This document shows, one piece after another, positions 37,136 to 49,732 of a DNA stretch of 64,000 bases. The notes beneath the pieces are model-generated. The model had not been told where the DNA came from. It saw only the letters and a list, made by a program, of their open reading frames with translations, and ran no database searches. Position 1 is the first letter of the stretch. Every line of letters starts with the position of its first letter. Source of the stretch: Nissolia schottii (taxonomy: Eukaryota; Streptophyta; Magnoliopsida; Fabales; Fabaceae); assembly GCA_003254905.1 (NCBI GenBank), contig QANU01029220.1:815118-879117 (forward strand). Direction: 5' to 3'. Made by a program: the position numbers and the translations under genes.

Positions 37136-39913
37136 TCATAACAGCTGAACAGCTGCTATGGAAGGTATCTTTTCTCGCAATTTTTGAGTAACAGCAACAC
37201 GTACAGTCATGACACCAGCAGCTGGACCTGTGATTCGAACCTTTACTATTGGCTCGTCAATGCCTACCAATTCAAGAGTTCCATCAGCAGCTCCAACCAG
37301 GTACGGCCTTATTTCCTCTAGAACCTAAGGCAGTTATCAAATGTTAGACACAGAAAATTTCATTCTAATATTACAAGGAAAGTAACAAATAAACATGTAC
37401 ACATTAGTCAAGAACTGAACAGGTCCTGCAAATTGCAGTGGCAATAATAAGTAAACCAGCTAAGAATGATTTTAGTATTGAAAAAAAATGTTTTTTGTAA
37501 TTCCTTTTTGTCCAATTACTTGCCATAAGTAAATAAGAATGTTACTGACAGCCAGTCCTTATATACTATCGATAAAAAAATCAATAAAAAGAAACATAGG
37601 CTTATTTTGATCTTCGGCCAACTCCGTAATCATAATCCGATACATACAAATCATCAAACTGTAAAGCAGCATTTAAAGTTAAACCACATAATCGGACAAA
37701 TCATCTTTTCTTTGACTGAAATGCAGGGCTTGATATTATGTCTAAATCCCTCTGGAACAGCTAAAAATCAATCTGATATATCATCCAATCATGAGCTAAT
37801 GTTTTGATTTTCACATAATTGGTAGGCTATTAATTATGCCCTTGATCAAACGTACTGCGGGTGGGGACCTTTTGGCTTTGTTAATTGGAGTGTTTATCAC
37901 CATCCTCATTGCGTGCATTGAAAAGTTGTGGTGCTGTGTTTTACAACTATTGAGGCACTGAAGAAATAGGTCCGCAAAGTGAATAAACTTTGTGAACTAT
38001 CAATGAGATGAAGGAATTGGCAGCCAAAGTACTTGATACACTGGGGTGCTCATAGTCCTTTATCCGGTACATGTGCGCTTGTATCAGAGGCTATGTCTCC
38101 CTAAGAGTGTGCTAATTGCATTGTTTTGATTATCAAATTTTGATAAAAATTATGCTGATGATTGTATAGGATAGTATGAGATTGATTTGTAATTCTGAGA
38201 ACATTTGTGATAGATACTGAGATTGTAATTGATGTTCTAGGCTCTTTAATTGATATGAGGTGGTTACTTTTTCCTCCTTAAAAAACAAGGGGTTTGTCCC
38301 ATTGGGTATTCCCTGTGGAGGTTTTGATTAGGCATGTCTTGTGCTTGTGAGCATTGTTGCATCTCGGTGGATGGTTTGGGTATGTCTGGTTTGGGCATTT
38401 TGCTTGTGAATAAAAGCAGCTACTTAACGGGAAAAAAAAAACAGTTGATCTCCACAATTTGATAATTGCAATAAAATTATATGATAGTAGCGTTTATACT
38501 TTATAGTTCATTATTTTTCTTCTTCCAGGAAGTTTATGAGCTATACTGTTTCCAAGAAATCCCAAGTAAGTGAAGAAACTTGAACAATATCTCTTTCCAG
38601 TAATCTTGTTCAATAAGCAATATGCCTCCTCTTCCATATCCTCAAAGGCATGCTGTGTCCCTATCAAAGTTTTTTCTGTGTGTGCAATGTGCATCCGTGC
38701 ATGTTGTTGCCATTGGTGAAAAAGGAAAATGTAATTTAGGACAGAAAAAAATGAATGTTCTACTTCAAGAACGTGTCCTATAGAATAAACAGTTTAGTAT
38801 ATACATAATTATAGCCAGCAAAATCATGATAAACATACCTTTTCTATATTCTCTTCATTAAGCTCAAGACCAGTTTCCTCGTCAGCTATCGGTTCCACTG
38901 CAACTATTTCAGGGATCTTCTCCATCAACCGACGCTCAATGCCCATTTTCATTGTTGTAACAGAACTCGGACAAGAGCCACACGCACCCTGTAGCTTCAA
39001 CCTTACTACATTGCCATCAATTTCATGCAAAGCCACATTTCCACCGTCCGCAATGAGATACGGCCGAATCTCATCCAACACACTATCTACATTCTCAGCT
39101 GTTAATGGCAATTCAACAGCTGGATTCGGAGTTGCCACAGCCTTCACAACTGTTTAAGCATAACGAAGATTAGCATCTGGTTCTGAATCATTGAAGAAAG
39201 AAAATCTCAAACCAAATTTGGAACTAAAGGAATCTATATTGGCAAAATAGTATTACCGATCCATGCTTGATGATTAAAAAAAATAAAAATAGCATGCTTG
39301 GTTTTTAGGTGGGAACACCCAGAATTAATTCTGGAGCTCTAGAAGTGAAAAGTTTTCACTTCTGGTGCCTGGCAGAACCAATTCTGGACCTGAAAACCAA
39401 ACAAGCACATATATCATTGATGCAAATGTTAAAATAATAGGATAATCCTTCATGGAGAACTATTTGCATGTTCATACTAATTAATCAAGAATTGCAAAGT
39501 ATTAAGCTATGAACACAAAATCCATGAGAGACTCACAAATTCCAATTAAAAACTAGAATCTAATTCCAAAATTGCAAAGTTTTAAAATCAAAATTGGAGG
39601 AAGCAGATGAGGAGTGACTGACCAAACCCCCGTGTTGTATGAGGAAAACGAATCCGATTTGAAGAACGGAAACTGTGGCGCCCGAAAGGAACCCGAACAT
39701 GCCTGCCCAAAAAGCTTGTACCCTGCCATATTTTCATTATTCAGTTCAGATTGAAGAATCAGATTGCAACAGAATAAGCTCAAAACGTAAGAGGAAGAAG
39801 AAGAAGAAGAAGAAATACAAACAAACCTGTTTGGAAGTGGAGGAGGAAGGAGAAGATGAAGGAGGTTCAAGGCCTCTGCAGCAGGATTGTGTATTCAGCA
39901 CCACAACTTGCAT
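37136..39913 (-). CDS. NFU2: NifU-like iron-sulfur scaffold protein, chloroplastic
   Basis: Plastid NFU protein that assembles and delivers Fe-S clusters, for example to photosystem I. Four exons: 39913-39827, 39722-39623, 39149-38839, 37324-37136; 228 codons plus TGA, close to known plastid NFU length. Residues 1-65 are Ser/Arg-rich with few acids, a transit peptide. Two NifU C-terminal-type domains follow. The first (about 80-150) contains GACGSCPSS with the cluster-binding C119-x-x-C122. The second (about 160-226; [20 protein letters not shown]) has no cysteine pair, as is usual for NFU1-3. KAVATPNP begins the mature region. Intron 2 carries a compact foldback MITE. NFU1, NFU2 and NFU3 are similar, so the paralog assignment is inferred. 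Confidence 0.92.
39296..39404. mobile_element. Compact foldback MITE in NFU intron 2
   Basis: About 110 bases are nearly self-complementary: GCTTGGTTTTTAGGTGGGAA... at the left, and the reverse complement of the right end reads GCTTGTTTGGTTTTCAGGT.... The arms contain matching 'ccagaatt' and 'agaagtgaaaa' blocks, and 'gaagtgaaaagttttcacttc' lies at the centre. No coding sequence. Confidence 0.75.
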
Positions 39914-40914
39914 CGGTGCTGTTTTCGTTCTTCCCCCAAATCTTTTGACCTAAACCAATCGAATTAGGGGATTCGAGATTAATCGAAATAGGGTTTTGGG
40001 TTTGTTCGGTTTTCGCTTCTCCCTAAAAAATGCTAATGGTTCCTTTTTACTTTTTGTATTTGGTTTCTCTTTCTCTTCCTCTGTTTAATGAAAAATATCT
40101 CAGGCTCTCACCTCAGCAACCAAATTACGCCAACCAATAGGATCAGTTCCGTTTTTGCTTCTCCATCCTGTTGTCTGTTGCATAATTGCTGTTGGGCTTT
40201 TTCCTTCGTTTTTGCTTCATGGGCCTTTCCTTTTAGCCCAAACGTTTCGGTCCATAACTTCTCTGGCCCACTTAAAATACCATGGACTTCATTGCTTTCA
40301 TTTTAAGCTGAGCTTAGTTTAATTCTCATCTTTTCGTCAAATTAACTATACTGAAGTGTGAAGTGGTAAACTATTTGTTACAAAATATTTTTTTATTTTA
40401 ATAATAGATGAGGATCAACTCACGGCACATAATTAAAATACAATATGAATTATCACTATGCACACCTCTTAATTTTTTGTTAGACAAATTCTAAGAAAAC
40501 AAAAATTCTGCATGCACTTCTAAAATTAGAGTAGTCTTCAGCGTTCCAGCCTAATACCTTGCCCAGATCTGATTGAAAAGTTTATAGATGCCATTTTTTT
40601 AAGTTTTTGTTCTATTTTCTTTTTCCTCCACATTATATACACAGAATGGTTAACCAAAAAAAAAAGAAATAAAACAGAATTTTGAATGAGCTGCACAATT
40701 GAAGAGCCTGATCTTAATTTTATGTTGACGGATACAAACTAGAGCCAAACTTCGATTCTTTACAAGCATGGATGAGACATATCCCATAACAAATTAAAGA
40801 AGAGATGAAAAAGGAAAAAAAGACACACTTCCCCAAAGATAATACAAATTTACCACAAATTAATAGAGATTTTACATCCAACATGCTATCCAAACCCCCA
40901 AACATGAGTACACA

Positions 40915-41808
40915 TTAAAAAGGAGAAGCATAAAGAGGATTATGGTGATTAGTGGAGGAAGCCTTTTTCTTGAAAAACAAATCCCCAACAAGGGGTATAA
41001 TAGGCTTCTGCCTCATGTTCTTCCTCTGTTTCTTCCCATAGAAAAGATGATCATTCTCTCCAAGACTCATTATCTGAGCCAAACTCTTAGATTCCTTCGT
41101 CCTTCTTCTTGTTACATTATGCTGATCACTTTTCTTCTCTTCCTGTATCTCATCACCACCTCTCTTCTCTCTCTCACTAATCTCAAACCTCACCGTCTTT
41201 GTCGCCGCAGCCGCCTTCCCTGCCGCCGCGGCCTCCGCCTGAGCCAACTTTGACATGTTCTTGTGAAGCTCCGCGTTGAGCGTCGCCAGCGCCACCTCCG
41301 TCTCGCTCCCTCTTTCCTTGAGCATCTTCAGCTCTGCCTGTAAATATATATAAATAAAAGTGTGTGTAAAATCATTCAATTGTCCCTATCAAACAGTTTA
41401 AGCTTTTAGCAGAAATAGTTCTTATCTTAACGCTACCTTCGTCTTCTCAAGCTCTGCCTCCAGCTTCTTCAGGGTATCAAGAACGCCGCCGCTTTCTTCT
41501 TCTCCTTTATCCACTTTCATTGGACTCGACGGTGGTAAGGCCGGCGACGGTGACCGCGGTAAAGCTGGTGATTGTGACGGGGACGAGAGCCTCCACGACG
41601 GTTCTCGCTGAACCGAGGGAGAATTGTACCGAGACTCTGAGAATGGCTTAGGAGAATAGATTTCTCCGACGAGGAGGCGCTCGCCGAAGATGGCGACGGC
41701 TTCTCTGACGGAGGTGAAAGGACGGGAGGTGTCCACGGTGGAGCTGGAATCATCATCCATTGTTGTTGAAGGGAATGAGGATTGGGAATTGGTGAAAAGA
41801 GATGGCAT
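40915..41808 (-). CDS. WEB-family coiled-coil protein
   Basis: Small member of the WEB (weak chloroplast movement under blue light-like, DUF827) family; closest in layout to Arabidopsis At1g75720 and At2g17940, whose roles are not well defined. Two exons: 41808-41437 and 41337-40915; 264 codons plus [23 protein letters not shown] (about residues 29-48) is the family hallmark. A Ser/Pro-rich linker follows, then a coiled coil across the splice junction ([23 protein letters not shown], about 112-165) with [17 protein letters not shown], and [13 protein letters not shown]. The basic tail ends [14 protein letters not shown]...YASPF. The start is the ATG at 41808; an internal Met (MDDDSSST) is an alternative. 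The 99-base intron is largely occupied by a dispersed repeat motif. Confidence 0.85.
41369..41426. repeat. Dispersed repeat motif forming most of the WEB intron
   Basis: The stretch 'atcattcaattgtccctatc...' to 'agaaatagttctta' matches the two motif copies near 4437-4490 and 4634-4690, about 37 kb away. It makes up over half of the 99-base intron (41338-41436). Confidence 0.6.
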
Positions 41809-42507
41809 AGTAATGTATTTGAAGAGGATTGGAGGGTTAGGTTCGTTTTGGTTTTCTTTGCTTCTACTTCAAAGTTTGATCTAGCTATGAATGTAAGAGA
41901 AAGAGAGATGATTGGCAGGTTGAGTTTTGAAGGCTAAGACAAAAAGAGAAGATTGTGTTGGTGTTGATGAACATGACCACCAAACTAACTGTTTAAATCA
42001 AGTCTCAAGGTTATGATTGAGATCTTTTTCTTGTTTCGATTAATCAATGAGTCAACTACTTTTATTTCCTAGAAAAAGTTCTGATGAGTAACAGAGTGAG
42101 TGGTTTATACTTTATGCATCTCTCGTGTGTGTGTGTATATATATTGATGTGTCTATATGTGTATATATATACATGGATGCTTCAGAAATTGTGTAGGAGG
42201 AATTTGGAGCATGTGACTACTTACTCGGAGTATAAGCAATATGATATGATGTGATTCAAATGTCAACAAACTCTACTACATTAGGTTTAGCTTGATGAAT
42301 CCAACTAAGTTGGTTGAGAGTAGTTAGGATAATTGATTGATTTCAAGATAAAATACAACTAATTTGTTTATTATTAGTTTAAGGAGAAGTTTTTAGTTAG
42401 ATAAAAGACTAAAAGCATTATTATTTCATACACACAATAAAAATAGGTCTTATCAAGTGTTTATGGATGTTATTAAGTGGAATCACCTTTTATTGTATGT
42501 ATCCCAN

Positions 42508-43640
42508 TCCCGCCACTCTCCGCACTCCTCCCTCCCAGCCCCTCACCACCAAGCTCACCCCTACCGAACCTAAATCCGAACCCAATCCCAGCCCCAACCC
42601 CCATCCAGACTCCGATCCTAAATCCCAACAACCCTCCGATCTCCCCAAACCTCAAACCACCACCACCACCGCCTTCGATTTCTGGGACGAGGACGAATTC
42701 GAAGGCCTCCCCGTCGACACCACCGCCGTTCCCCCCGCCGCCGATCCCAATTCCAACGACAACAACGCCTCCTCGGATGATCCCGCCGCCGCTCCCGCCG
42801 CTCAAGAAGCCGCGGCTAAGACTCCGCGATCCTTCACCGTGGAGATCGTCTGCGTGAGCTTCCTCGTGATGTTCGCGATCAACTACTTCACCGGGAAGCG
42901 CGAGAACGAGAACATAGCGCTCTCCTGGGCGGCGCAGTTCGCCGCCAAGGACTCCATCTTTGAGAAGAATTTCAGCTTGTTAGGGATCGGCGACGGCGGC
43001 GACGACGCGCCGTTGCTGCTGAAGGAAGGGCAGACGACGTTCAAGTTCTATGCCAGCGGGAGGAGGTACTGCCAGGGGCTGCTGGCGACGCTGGAGCTGA
43101 AGAGCAGGCACGACCTCATCGCCAGGATCTACAACATGGTGGTCCCCTGCAAGGACGAGATCAGCTTCGAGGTTTACATGAACGACGACGCCATGGACCA
43201 CGTGGTGTTCGCCATGGCGAGGAAGAAGGCGGCGAAGGTGATGCACAAGGACTTGAAGGACTTGCAGAGGTTCGCGAGCTTCGTGTCTGCCCCCAACAAT
43301 GGGAAGAAGTGGGTTTCTGACGACTTGGCTGTTATTTCTGAGTCCAAGGAGGTCTCTGGTGACTTGATCACTGATGCTGTCATTGATCAGGTTTCGTCTT
43401 TATCGATATATATATCATTGATGCTGATATTGATGTTTGATTATTTCTAATTTCTAGCTTCTTTTTTTTTTTTTTTATGTAGTTTGAATTTGTTTGATAC
43501 TTTGATTTGATTAGTGCCAATTTCGCTCTTGATGTGCATTGAACATTTAAACTGCATTAGGAGAGGAAGAGGAAGAGACTTTGTTTTTCATATGTTCTAT
43601 CTTTAGATTCTAACTCTAATTGATACAGATTATGGTGTGC
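42508..43640 (+). other. Exact partial copy of the CCDC47-like gene, probable assembly artefact
   Basis: These 1133 bases appear identical to 45092-46224 (offset 2584), covering most of exon 1 of the CCDC47-like gene and part of its first intron, including the same T15 homopolymer. I saw no mismatch where I compared the two. A single ambiguous base N flanks each end (42507 and 43641), exactly at the limits of identity. The copy lacks the first 55 codons and all downstream exons, so it cannot encode the full protein. A very recent tandem duplication is the alternative. Confidence 0.85.
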
Positions 43641-44924
43641 NCTCTATTAAAATTTTGTTTAATGATATATAAAATATGAGTTGATACAATATTTCATATA
43701 AGATGAGTACAAATAATATATTGAGAGATGGATCCACATTGCTTATTGTGATGCCCCTTCCCCGGGCTAGGATTTGCAATTTTTCTATTAAAATTAAAGT
43801 ATATAGAGAGTTTTGCTCTCATTAGATGATTAATCTTGTCCCCACTAATTAACTAACCTTACTTTCACTCTAAAATAAAAAAAATTATTAATAAGAAAAA
43901 ATTTATTATTTTATTTTTTAATGCACTCATTACATGGCATAAATACTATACATTTCAATAACTACTACATTTAACAAGGCGAAGGCAATTCACTTAGCTC
44001 AATTTTTCTATCCAAATTTTCTTTTACTCAGCTTATGGTAATTGAGCCACGTTGTTTATCAGGAAAAAAAGAGCTTATGGTAATTAATAGTAAATTTTTT
44101 AAATTAGACGTGTATTTTGATGATTGATTCTCAAATTTAAATGAGATTAGTGGCCTTGCTCAAAATTCATTCATTTGAGACTAGAAAGCACATCATTTAT
44201 TCATTGATATTTTTTCTTTTCAGTTTAACTTTGGTCTTGTCAATAGAAATTGCATTAGTTACAAGGATTTTTTTTTGTCATGAATATCATAAAGAATAAA
44301 TTCATAATTGTAAGGCCTAGAGATGAATGATTAAAAAATTATAAGATCACAATAATAATTAAAAGATCATTCAACTACGTTTACAAAAATGAGAAAAAGA
44401 CAATAATTAATATATTTTGTCATGTTTAAATGCAATGTAAAATTACTTTTTTTGCTTAATTAATTTTACACTCACAACCTAAATGTCATGAATCTTTTTT
44501 TTATTTTGGTTGGTCAGGAAGTGTAATTTCCTTTGAGGCTTTGAAATTATAAAAGTGGATATATCTCTCCAACAAAGTCTTTTTCCATATATGCGGCAAA
44601 AAATCCCAAAATATCATCAATCTATCTATCAATATATGTGAAAATTTTCCCCCTGCAACAAAAATATTTCTGGCTCTGAATTTAACTCTTCCATTTGTAT
44701 TTATAGATACCACAATATTGTATAACTTAAATAAAATAATAATAAACAAAATATATCGTCTTCGACTTACGGCCTCGGGTAGAACCCGTTAACCCGGAAC
44801 CGGGAACAGCTACCAATTTGGGGAAGAACGCAAAAGAAATCACTCTTCTTCCTCTCTATCACTGTTGCGCTCTATTCCCTAATCCTTCACTCACTCTCTT
44901 CTTCTTCTTCTCTGCTCTCTCAAT

Positions 44925-47365
44925 ATGGCAAATCGAAACCCTCCTCCTTTGTCCTTCCTCCACTCCCTCGCCCTATTCTCAATACTCTTCCTCTTCCTCT
45001 TCCTCGCCAAATCCCCCCTCGTCCACTCCGATTCCCATTTCGAAGGCTTCGAAGCCGAAGACGACGACGACTTCGATGAACCTTCCATCGATCCCGCCAC
45101 TCTCCGCACTCCTCCCTCCCAGCCCCTCACCACCAAGCTCACCCCTACCGAACCTAAATCCGAACCCAATCCCAGCCCCAACCCCCATCCAGACTCCGAT
45201 CCTAAATCCCAACAACCCTCCGATCTCCCCAAACCTCAAACCACCACCACCACCGCCTTCGATTTCTGGGACGAGGACGAATTCGAAGGCCTCCCCGTCG
45301 ACACCACCGCCGTTCCCCCCGCCGCCGATCCCAATTCCAACGACAACAACGCCTCCTCGGATGATCCCGCCGCCGCTCCCGCCGCTCAAGAAGCCGCGGC
45401 TAAGACTCCGCGATCCTTCACCGTGGAGATCGTCTGCGTGAGCTTCCTCGTGATGTTCGCGATCAACTACTTCACCGGGAAGCGCGAGAACGAGAACATA
45501 GCGCTCTCCTGGGCGGCGCAGTTCGCCGCCAAGGACTCCATCTTTGAGAAGAATTTCAGCTTGTTAGGGATCGGCGACGGCGGCGACGACGCGCCGTTGC
45601 TGCTGAAGGAAGGGCAGACGACGTTCAAGTTCTATGCCAGCGGGAGGAGGTACTGCCAGGGGCTGCTGGCGACGCTGGAGCTGAAGAGCAGGCACGACCT
45701 CATCGCCAGGATCTACAACATGGTGGTCCCCTGCAAGGACGAGATCAGCTTCGAGGTTTACATGAACGACGACGCCATGGACCACGTGGTGTTCGCCATG
45801 GCGAGGAAGAAGGCGGCGAAGGTGATGCACAAGGACTTGAAGGACTTGCAGAGGTTCGCGAGCTTCGTGTCTGCCCCCAACAATGGGAAGAAGTGGGTTT
45901 CTGACGACTTGGCTGTTATTTCTGAGTCCAAGGAGGTCTCTGGTGACTTGATCACTGATGCTGTCATTGATCAGGTTTCGTCTTTATCGATATATATATC
46001 ATTGATGCTGATATTGATGTTTGATTATTTCTAATTTCTAGCTTCTTTTTTTTTTTTTTTATGTAGTTTGAATTTGTTTGATACTTTGATTTGATTAGTG
46101 CCAATTTCGCTCTTGATGTGCATTGAACATTTAAACTGCATTAGGAGAGGAAGAGGAAGAGACTTTGTTTTTCATATGTTCTATCTTTAGATTCTAACTC
46201 TAATTGATACAGATTATGGTGTGCATATGCCTATTGAACATTACTCTTGCTGGAAAATGTTTTATGATATGTATTGATCAATTCAATACTACTTATTCAA
46301 TCTAGAGCATGATTATTGTTAACTAATCCTTTACTCGGATTCGGGTGCCCACTGGTAGTTATTCTCTCTATTCTGTNATATATATATATATATATATATA
46401 TTATGTGGTAGTTGCGGTACCGGTACTTCTACTGCTGCTACAAATAACGCATTAATAATGTGGCCAATTATTTTTTAGAGGAATACTATATGTTATGCAT
46501 TCTTGCTTTTCTCTGATATAATTTGATATCCTCCTTCCACAAACTTCTTCTCACTCCATTGGTAGTGCGTAACTGTGTATTAGTTGCATATTTTCCTGAT
46601 GCCATGTGTGAACTGTTAGTGCACAATTTTTCATTTTTCTAACTAGTACTTCATTTCATATGGCTTCATTTGACACTTGCAATCATATTTTAAGATTATG
46701 TGGATTCTAAAGTTTATTATTATTATATTTTTTATGCATAATGTGTTTCTTGGATCATCTGCACAGTTCTCATTGCGCCAAAGTTCAGTTTATTCCATGG
46801 ACTTAAGTGAGATGTTATATACTTCAGGTTTTTGGTGACAAAGCTTTTGAGAAATTTGGAAAAGGCTTAATTTCATTGCATTTCTCTGACCAACACCCTG
46901 GAAGACACAAGAAGGTGTTGTTGTTCAAGTTTGTGCTTCCTGCTGCTAAAAATATGGCTGATATGACCAGACTGGTGGCTCTTGTTCCTTACTATATTGA
47001 CTTGATTGGAAGATATAAACTAAGTCCTCAGGTGGGTTAATTTACTCTATCATGTTACCAATGTACGCTTGGCTTGTGATTTATAAGCATCTTGTCTTTG
47101 GTCCTTGATTGACTGACCCGTGTGCGTAATTCAGGCTCGGTCTAAGACAGAGACTGCCAGACAGAAGGCTGCTCAAGAGGCACAAAAGGAACTCCGGAAT
47201 GCCCAACAAGAGGCCATGCAGAGAAGAAAGGCGGAGAGGAAAAAGATGATGGAGGAGGCTGAGGCAAAGCTCGGCGCAGAGGCTATTAGAAAGAAGGAGG
47301 CAAAGGAGCGTGCTCGTCAAATGAAAAAGGCAATGCCAAGGATGAAAATGACCCGTGGTGCTTAG
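44925..47365 (+). CDS. CCDC47-like ER membrane protein (DUF1682)
   Basis: Plant homolog of CCDC47/calumin (DUF1682), an ER membrane protein that in animals joins the PAT/multipass translocon machinery and binds Ca2+; Arabidopsis At5g49945 and At4g24330 are the plant counterparts. Three exons: 44925-45974, 46828-47031, 47135-47365; 494 codons plus TAG. Residues 9-35 form a signal peptide or anchor, then comes an acidic and Pro/Ser-rich luminal segment with FDFWDEDEFEGLP. One membrane segment follows (VEIVCVSFLVMFAINYF, about 167-183), then the conserved cytosolic domain (NFSLLGIG, YASGRRYCQGLLATLELKSR, HKDLKDLQRFA). The Lys/Arg/Glu-rich coiled-coil tail is in exon 3 (ARSKTETARQKAAQEAQKEL). The exon 1 GC content is clearly higher than its surroundings. 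A partial copy lies upstream. Confidence 0.92.
46378..46401. repeat. TA dinucleotide repeat beside an ambiguous base
   Basis: About twelve AT/TA units directly follow an N at 46377, in intron 1 of the CCDC47-like gene. The N suggests that the repeat length was not resolved. Confidence 0.85.
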
Positions 47366-47641
47366 TTTTTTGAATGTTGCCAAGTTTGATGGTTATAATT
47401 GAAGGCCATTCCCCCACCCCACGTTGTAGTTGGGTGCCTTGCCTTTTGTAGAATTATGGCAATGTACTTTGGTAGTTGGCATTTCCTCCTAAGCTAAGCT
47501 AGATAGGCATGGCCACGACTTGGTGGATTTTGAATGTACCAAAATTTCGCTTTTAGAGACAATTATCTGCTCTCCTGGTGACGACTTAAATCCACTTTTT
47601 CGTAGTTTCTTGTTGACAAGGTTGTATTCACATTTTCATTT

Positions 47642-47678
47642 TTTGTGACAGCATGCTGAAAATGCATGCTGTGACAAA
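47642..47678. repeat. Perfect 15-bp hairpin downstream of CCDC47-like gene
   Basis: The arm TTTGTGACAGCATGC (47642-47656) pairs perfectly with GCATGCTGTGACAAA (47664-47678) across a 7-base loop. It lies about 280 bases past the stop codon, in the 3' UTR or just beyond it. Confidence 0.8.
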
Positions 47679-48225
47679 TGCCTAAACGAACCTGCTTATT
47701 TATTTTAGTTGAATTTTCTTTTTAACCGGCTATTTCCCCTATTAACCCGTGTTAAGTGGTCCATATGTTTTGTTTGGTGCTGAGGAAGGTCTAGAGTCCC
47801 TAACAAACAACAGGTCTAAGTATGGACACACCAGCTAAATAATCTAAATAATAGTTCCACACCCTATGGGAGGAATGGTCAATATATTTTATATTAGATT
47901 ACACAGAGTAGTTTCCTGTAAGAATAAAATGTTATTTACATTTTTTAACTGTAATCTTTTATTGCTTTGAGGTCTTGGGGAGGCCAAAGTCAAGCTTAGA
48001 ATCAACACAGAAACTTAGTAAGGAGTGGAGTGAATTTTCATAATTTGGGAATTAATATGAGCAATATTGCCAATTACAAAAATGAAGGTTTAAAAAGCAT
48101 AATGTCAAACTCAAAATGGTTTAATTTATCAACATTGAACTTCCTGTACTTTACTCAGGAAGAAAGGCATATAAAAAAAACACATAGCTCAAAGACTTGA
48201 AAGGCATAATTGAAAAAAAAAAAAA

Positions 48226-48408
48226 NNNNNNNNNNNNNNNNNNNNNNNNNNNNNNNNNNNNNNNNNNNNNNNNNNNNNNNNNNNNNNNNNNNNNNNNNNN
48301 NNNNNNNNNNNNNNNNNNNNNNNNNNNNNNNNNNNNNNNNNNNNNNNNNNNNNNNNNNNNNNNNNNNNNNNNNNNNNNNNNNNNNNNNNNNNNNNNNNNN
48401 NNNNNNNN
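48226..48408. other. Assembly gap (183 Ns)
   Basis: A run of N preceded by an A homopolymer (48213-48225). It probably hides the left end of the following MITE. Confidence 0.99.
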
Positions 48409-48410
48409 TA

Positions 48411-49011
48411 TGTCCACATTAATTACTATTAGTCATTCTCTCACATAATTAATATTCTAATTTTATTATTTATTTCTCTCTCATAGACATTGTACTAGTA
48501 TATAATATAATGTATAAATTGATTAAATATACTAATTTGGTTATATACAGTAATTTTTTTTAACAATACAGAGTAATTGAGACAACCTATTATCTAGTAA
48601 TTAAATAAAATTAATATTATGTAATTGAGACAACCTATTTTTTTAACCAACGGGAGTTGGTCAAAGTTGGTAAGCGGTCCCGAGTTCGTAGCCAAGTTAA
48701 GCCTTGAATACATGGTAGGTAGCCTAAAAAAAACAAGATTACATTTTTTATTTTTTATTTTATAAAATTATATTTTTATGTAAGGATTTCGTAAATCCTT
48801 TCAAAGATTACGTATGTATTTTAAAAATTATATATATATATATATATTTTTATTTATGTTATTCTATACACTTTTTCGATAATTATATCTACGTAAACAT
48901 CAACCTCTATGAGAATTATATTTATGTAATTTTTTTTAGGAGGGAGAAATAAATAATAAAAACAGAACATTAATTATGTGAGAGAAAGATGAATAGTAAT
49001 TAATGTGGACA
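48411..49011. mobile_element. MITE with ~75-bp terminal inverted repeats
   Basis: The left arm starts TGTCCACATTAATTACTATT at 48411. The reverse complement of 48940-49011 starts with the same twenty bases and continues with matching 'tctctcacataattaat' and 'ttattatttatttctc' blocks. The interior is AT-rich and non-coding, with a TA repeat near 48832-48846. The left flank is in the gap, so no target-site duplication can be checked. Confidence 0.8.
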
Positions 49012-49650
49012 CAACGAAAATTATAAAATTACCCATAAATAGGAGGAAGTGAATTTTTGGACTAAAGTGAAATATGGAGGATGCTAAGCGTGGATGTTAG
49101 CAATCCCCTGTATAGATAGAGTAATTAGAAGTAGATAATGGATAATAGATAATTATGTGTGTTGATATAGGTATTGATTTGTTTAGAGATGATATCTTTT
49201 GTGCAATTTAGTTTTCTTTGGTACGTACATACTTCTCCTAGAAGAAAAACAAAAAAGATAGTTATCATACATATGTTGCCAGAGCTAGATATGGGATAAG
49301 GCAATCGGCAACTAGCACAACTGAAACAGAAATACTACCCTACTTTATGTTGTTTTGAAGAATTTATCTTTATTCAAAAGTTAAATAACTTTTTTGTGTT
49401 GAAAGTTAAAACTAACTTAAAATTAATTTAAATAAAATTTCAAATTCTCGAGAGAGATAAAGACAACATAAAATTGATTTTTTTAAAAAAGTAGATTTTA
49501 GGCTAAAGTTAGATAAGATAAATTTTTATAAAAGATTTAGTTAGTTATCAAACTAAATTTATCTAAAAGCTTACCCTATCATATCTACTTATTTGATTTA
49601 TGCATCAAGATATGTCAAAGTTTCATTAGTAATCATATATTTTCCGTCTC

Positions 49651-49658
49651 TATAAATA
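49651..49658 (+). promoter_or_regulatory. TATA box of the B3-domain gene
   Basis: TATAAATA lies 75 bases before the ATG at 49733, suggesting a transcription start near 49680. A GA microsatellite (about 49705-49727) then occupies most of the short 5' leader. Confidence 0.6.
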
Positions 49659-49732
49659 AAGCACACTCTCTTATGATCAGTGTACATAATCTTTTTCTCT
49701 ATTTGAGAGAGAGAGAGAGAGAGAGAGCAAAG

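Noticed and set aside
42980..43246. His/Val/Arg-rich antisense frames in the CCDC47-like exon (also at 45564-45830)
   Set aside because: They are antisense shadows of a GC-rich coding exon, repeated only because the exon is duplicated in the assembly.
48151..48448. Open frames made mostly of X
   Set aside because: They are the assembly gap translated through Ns.
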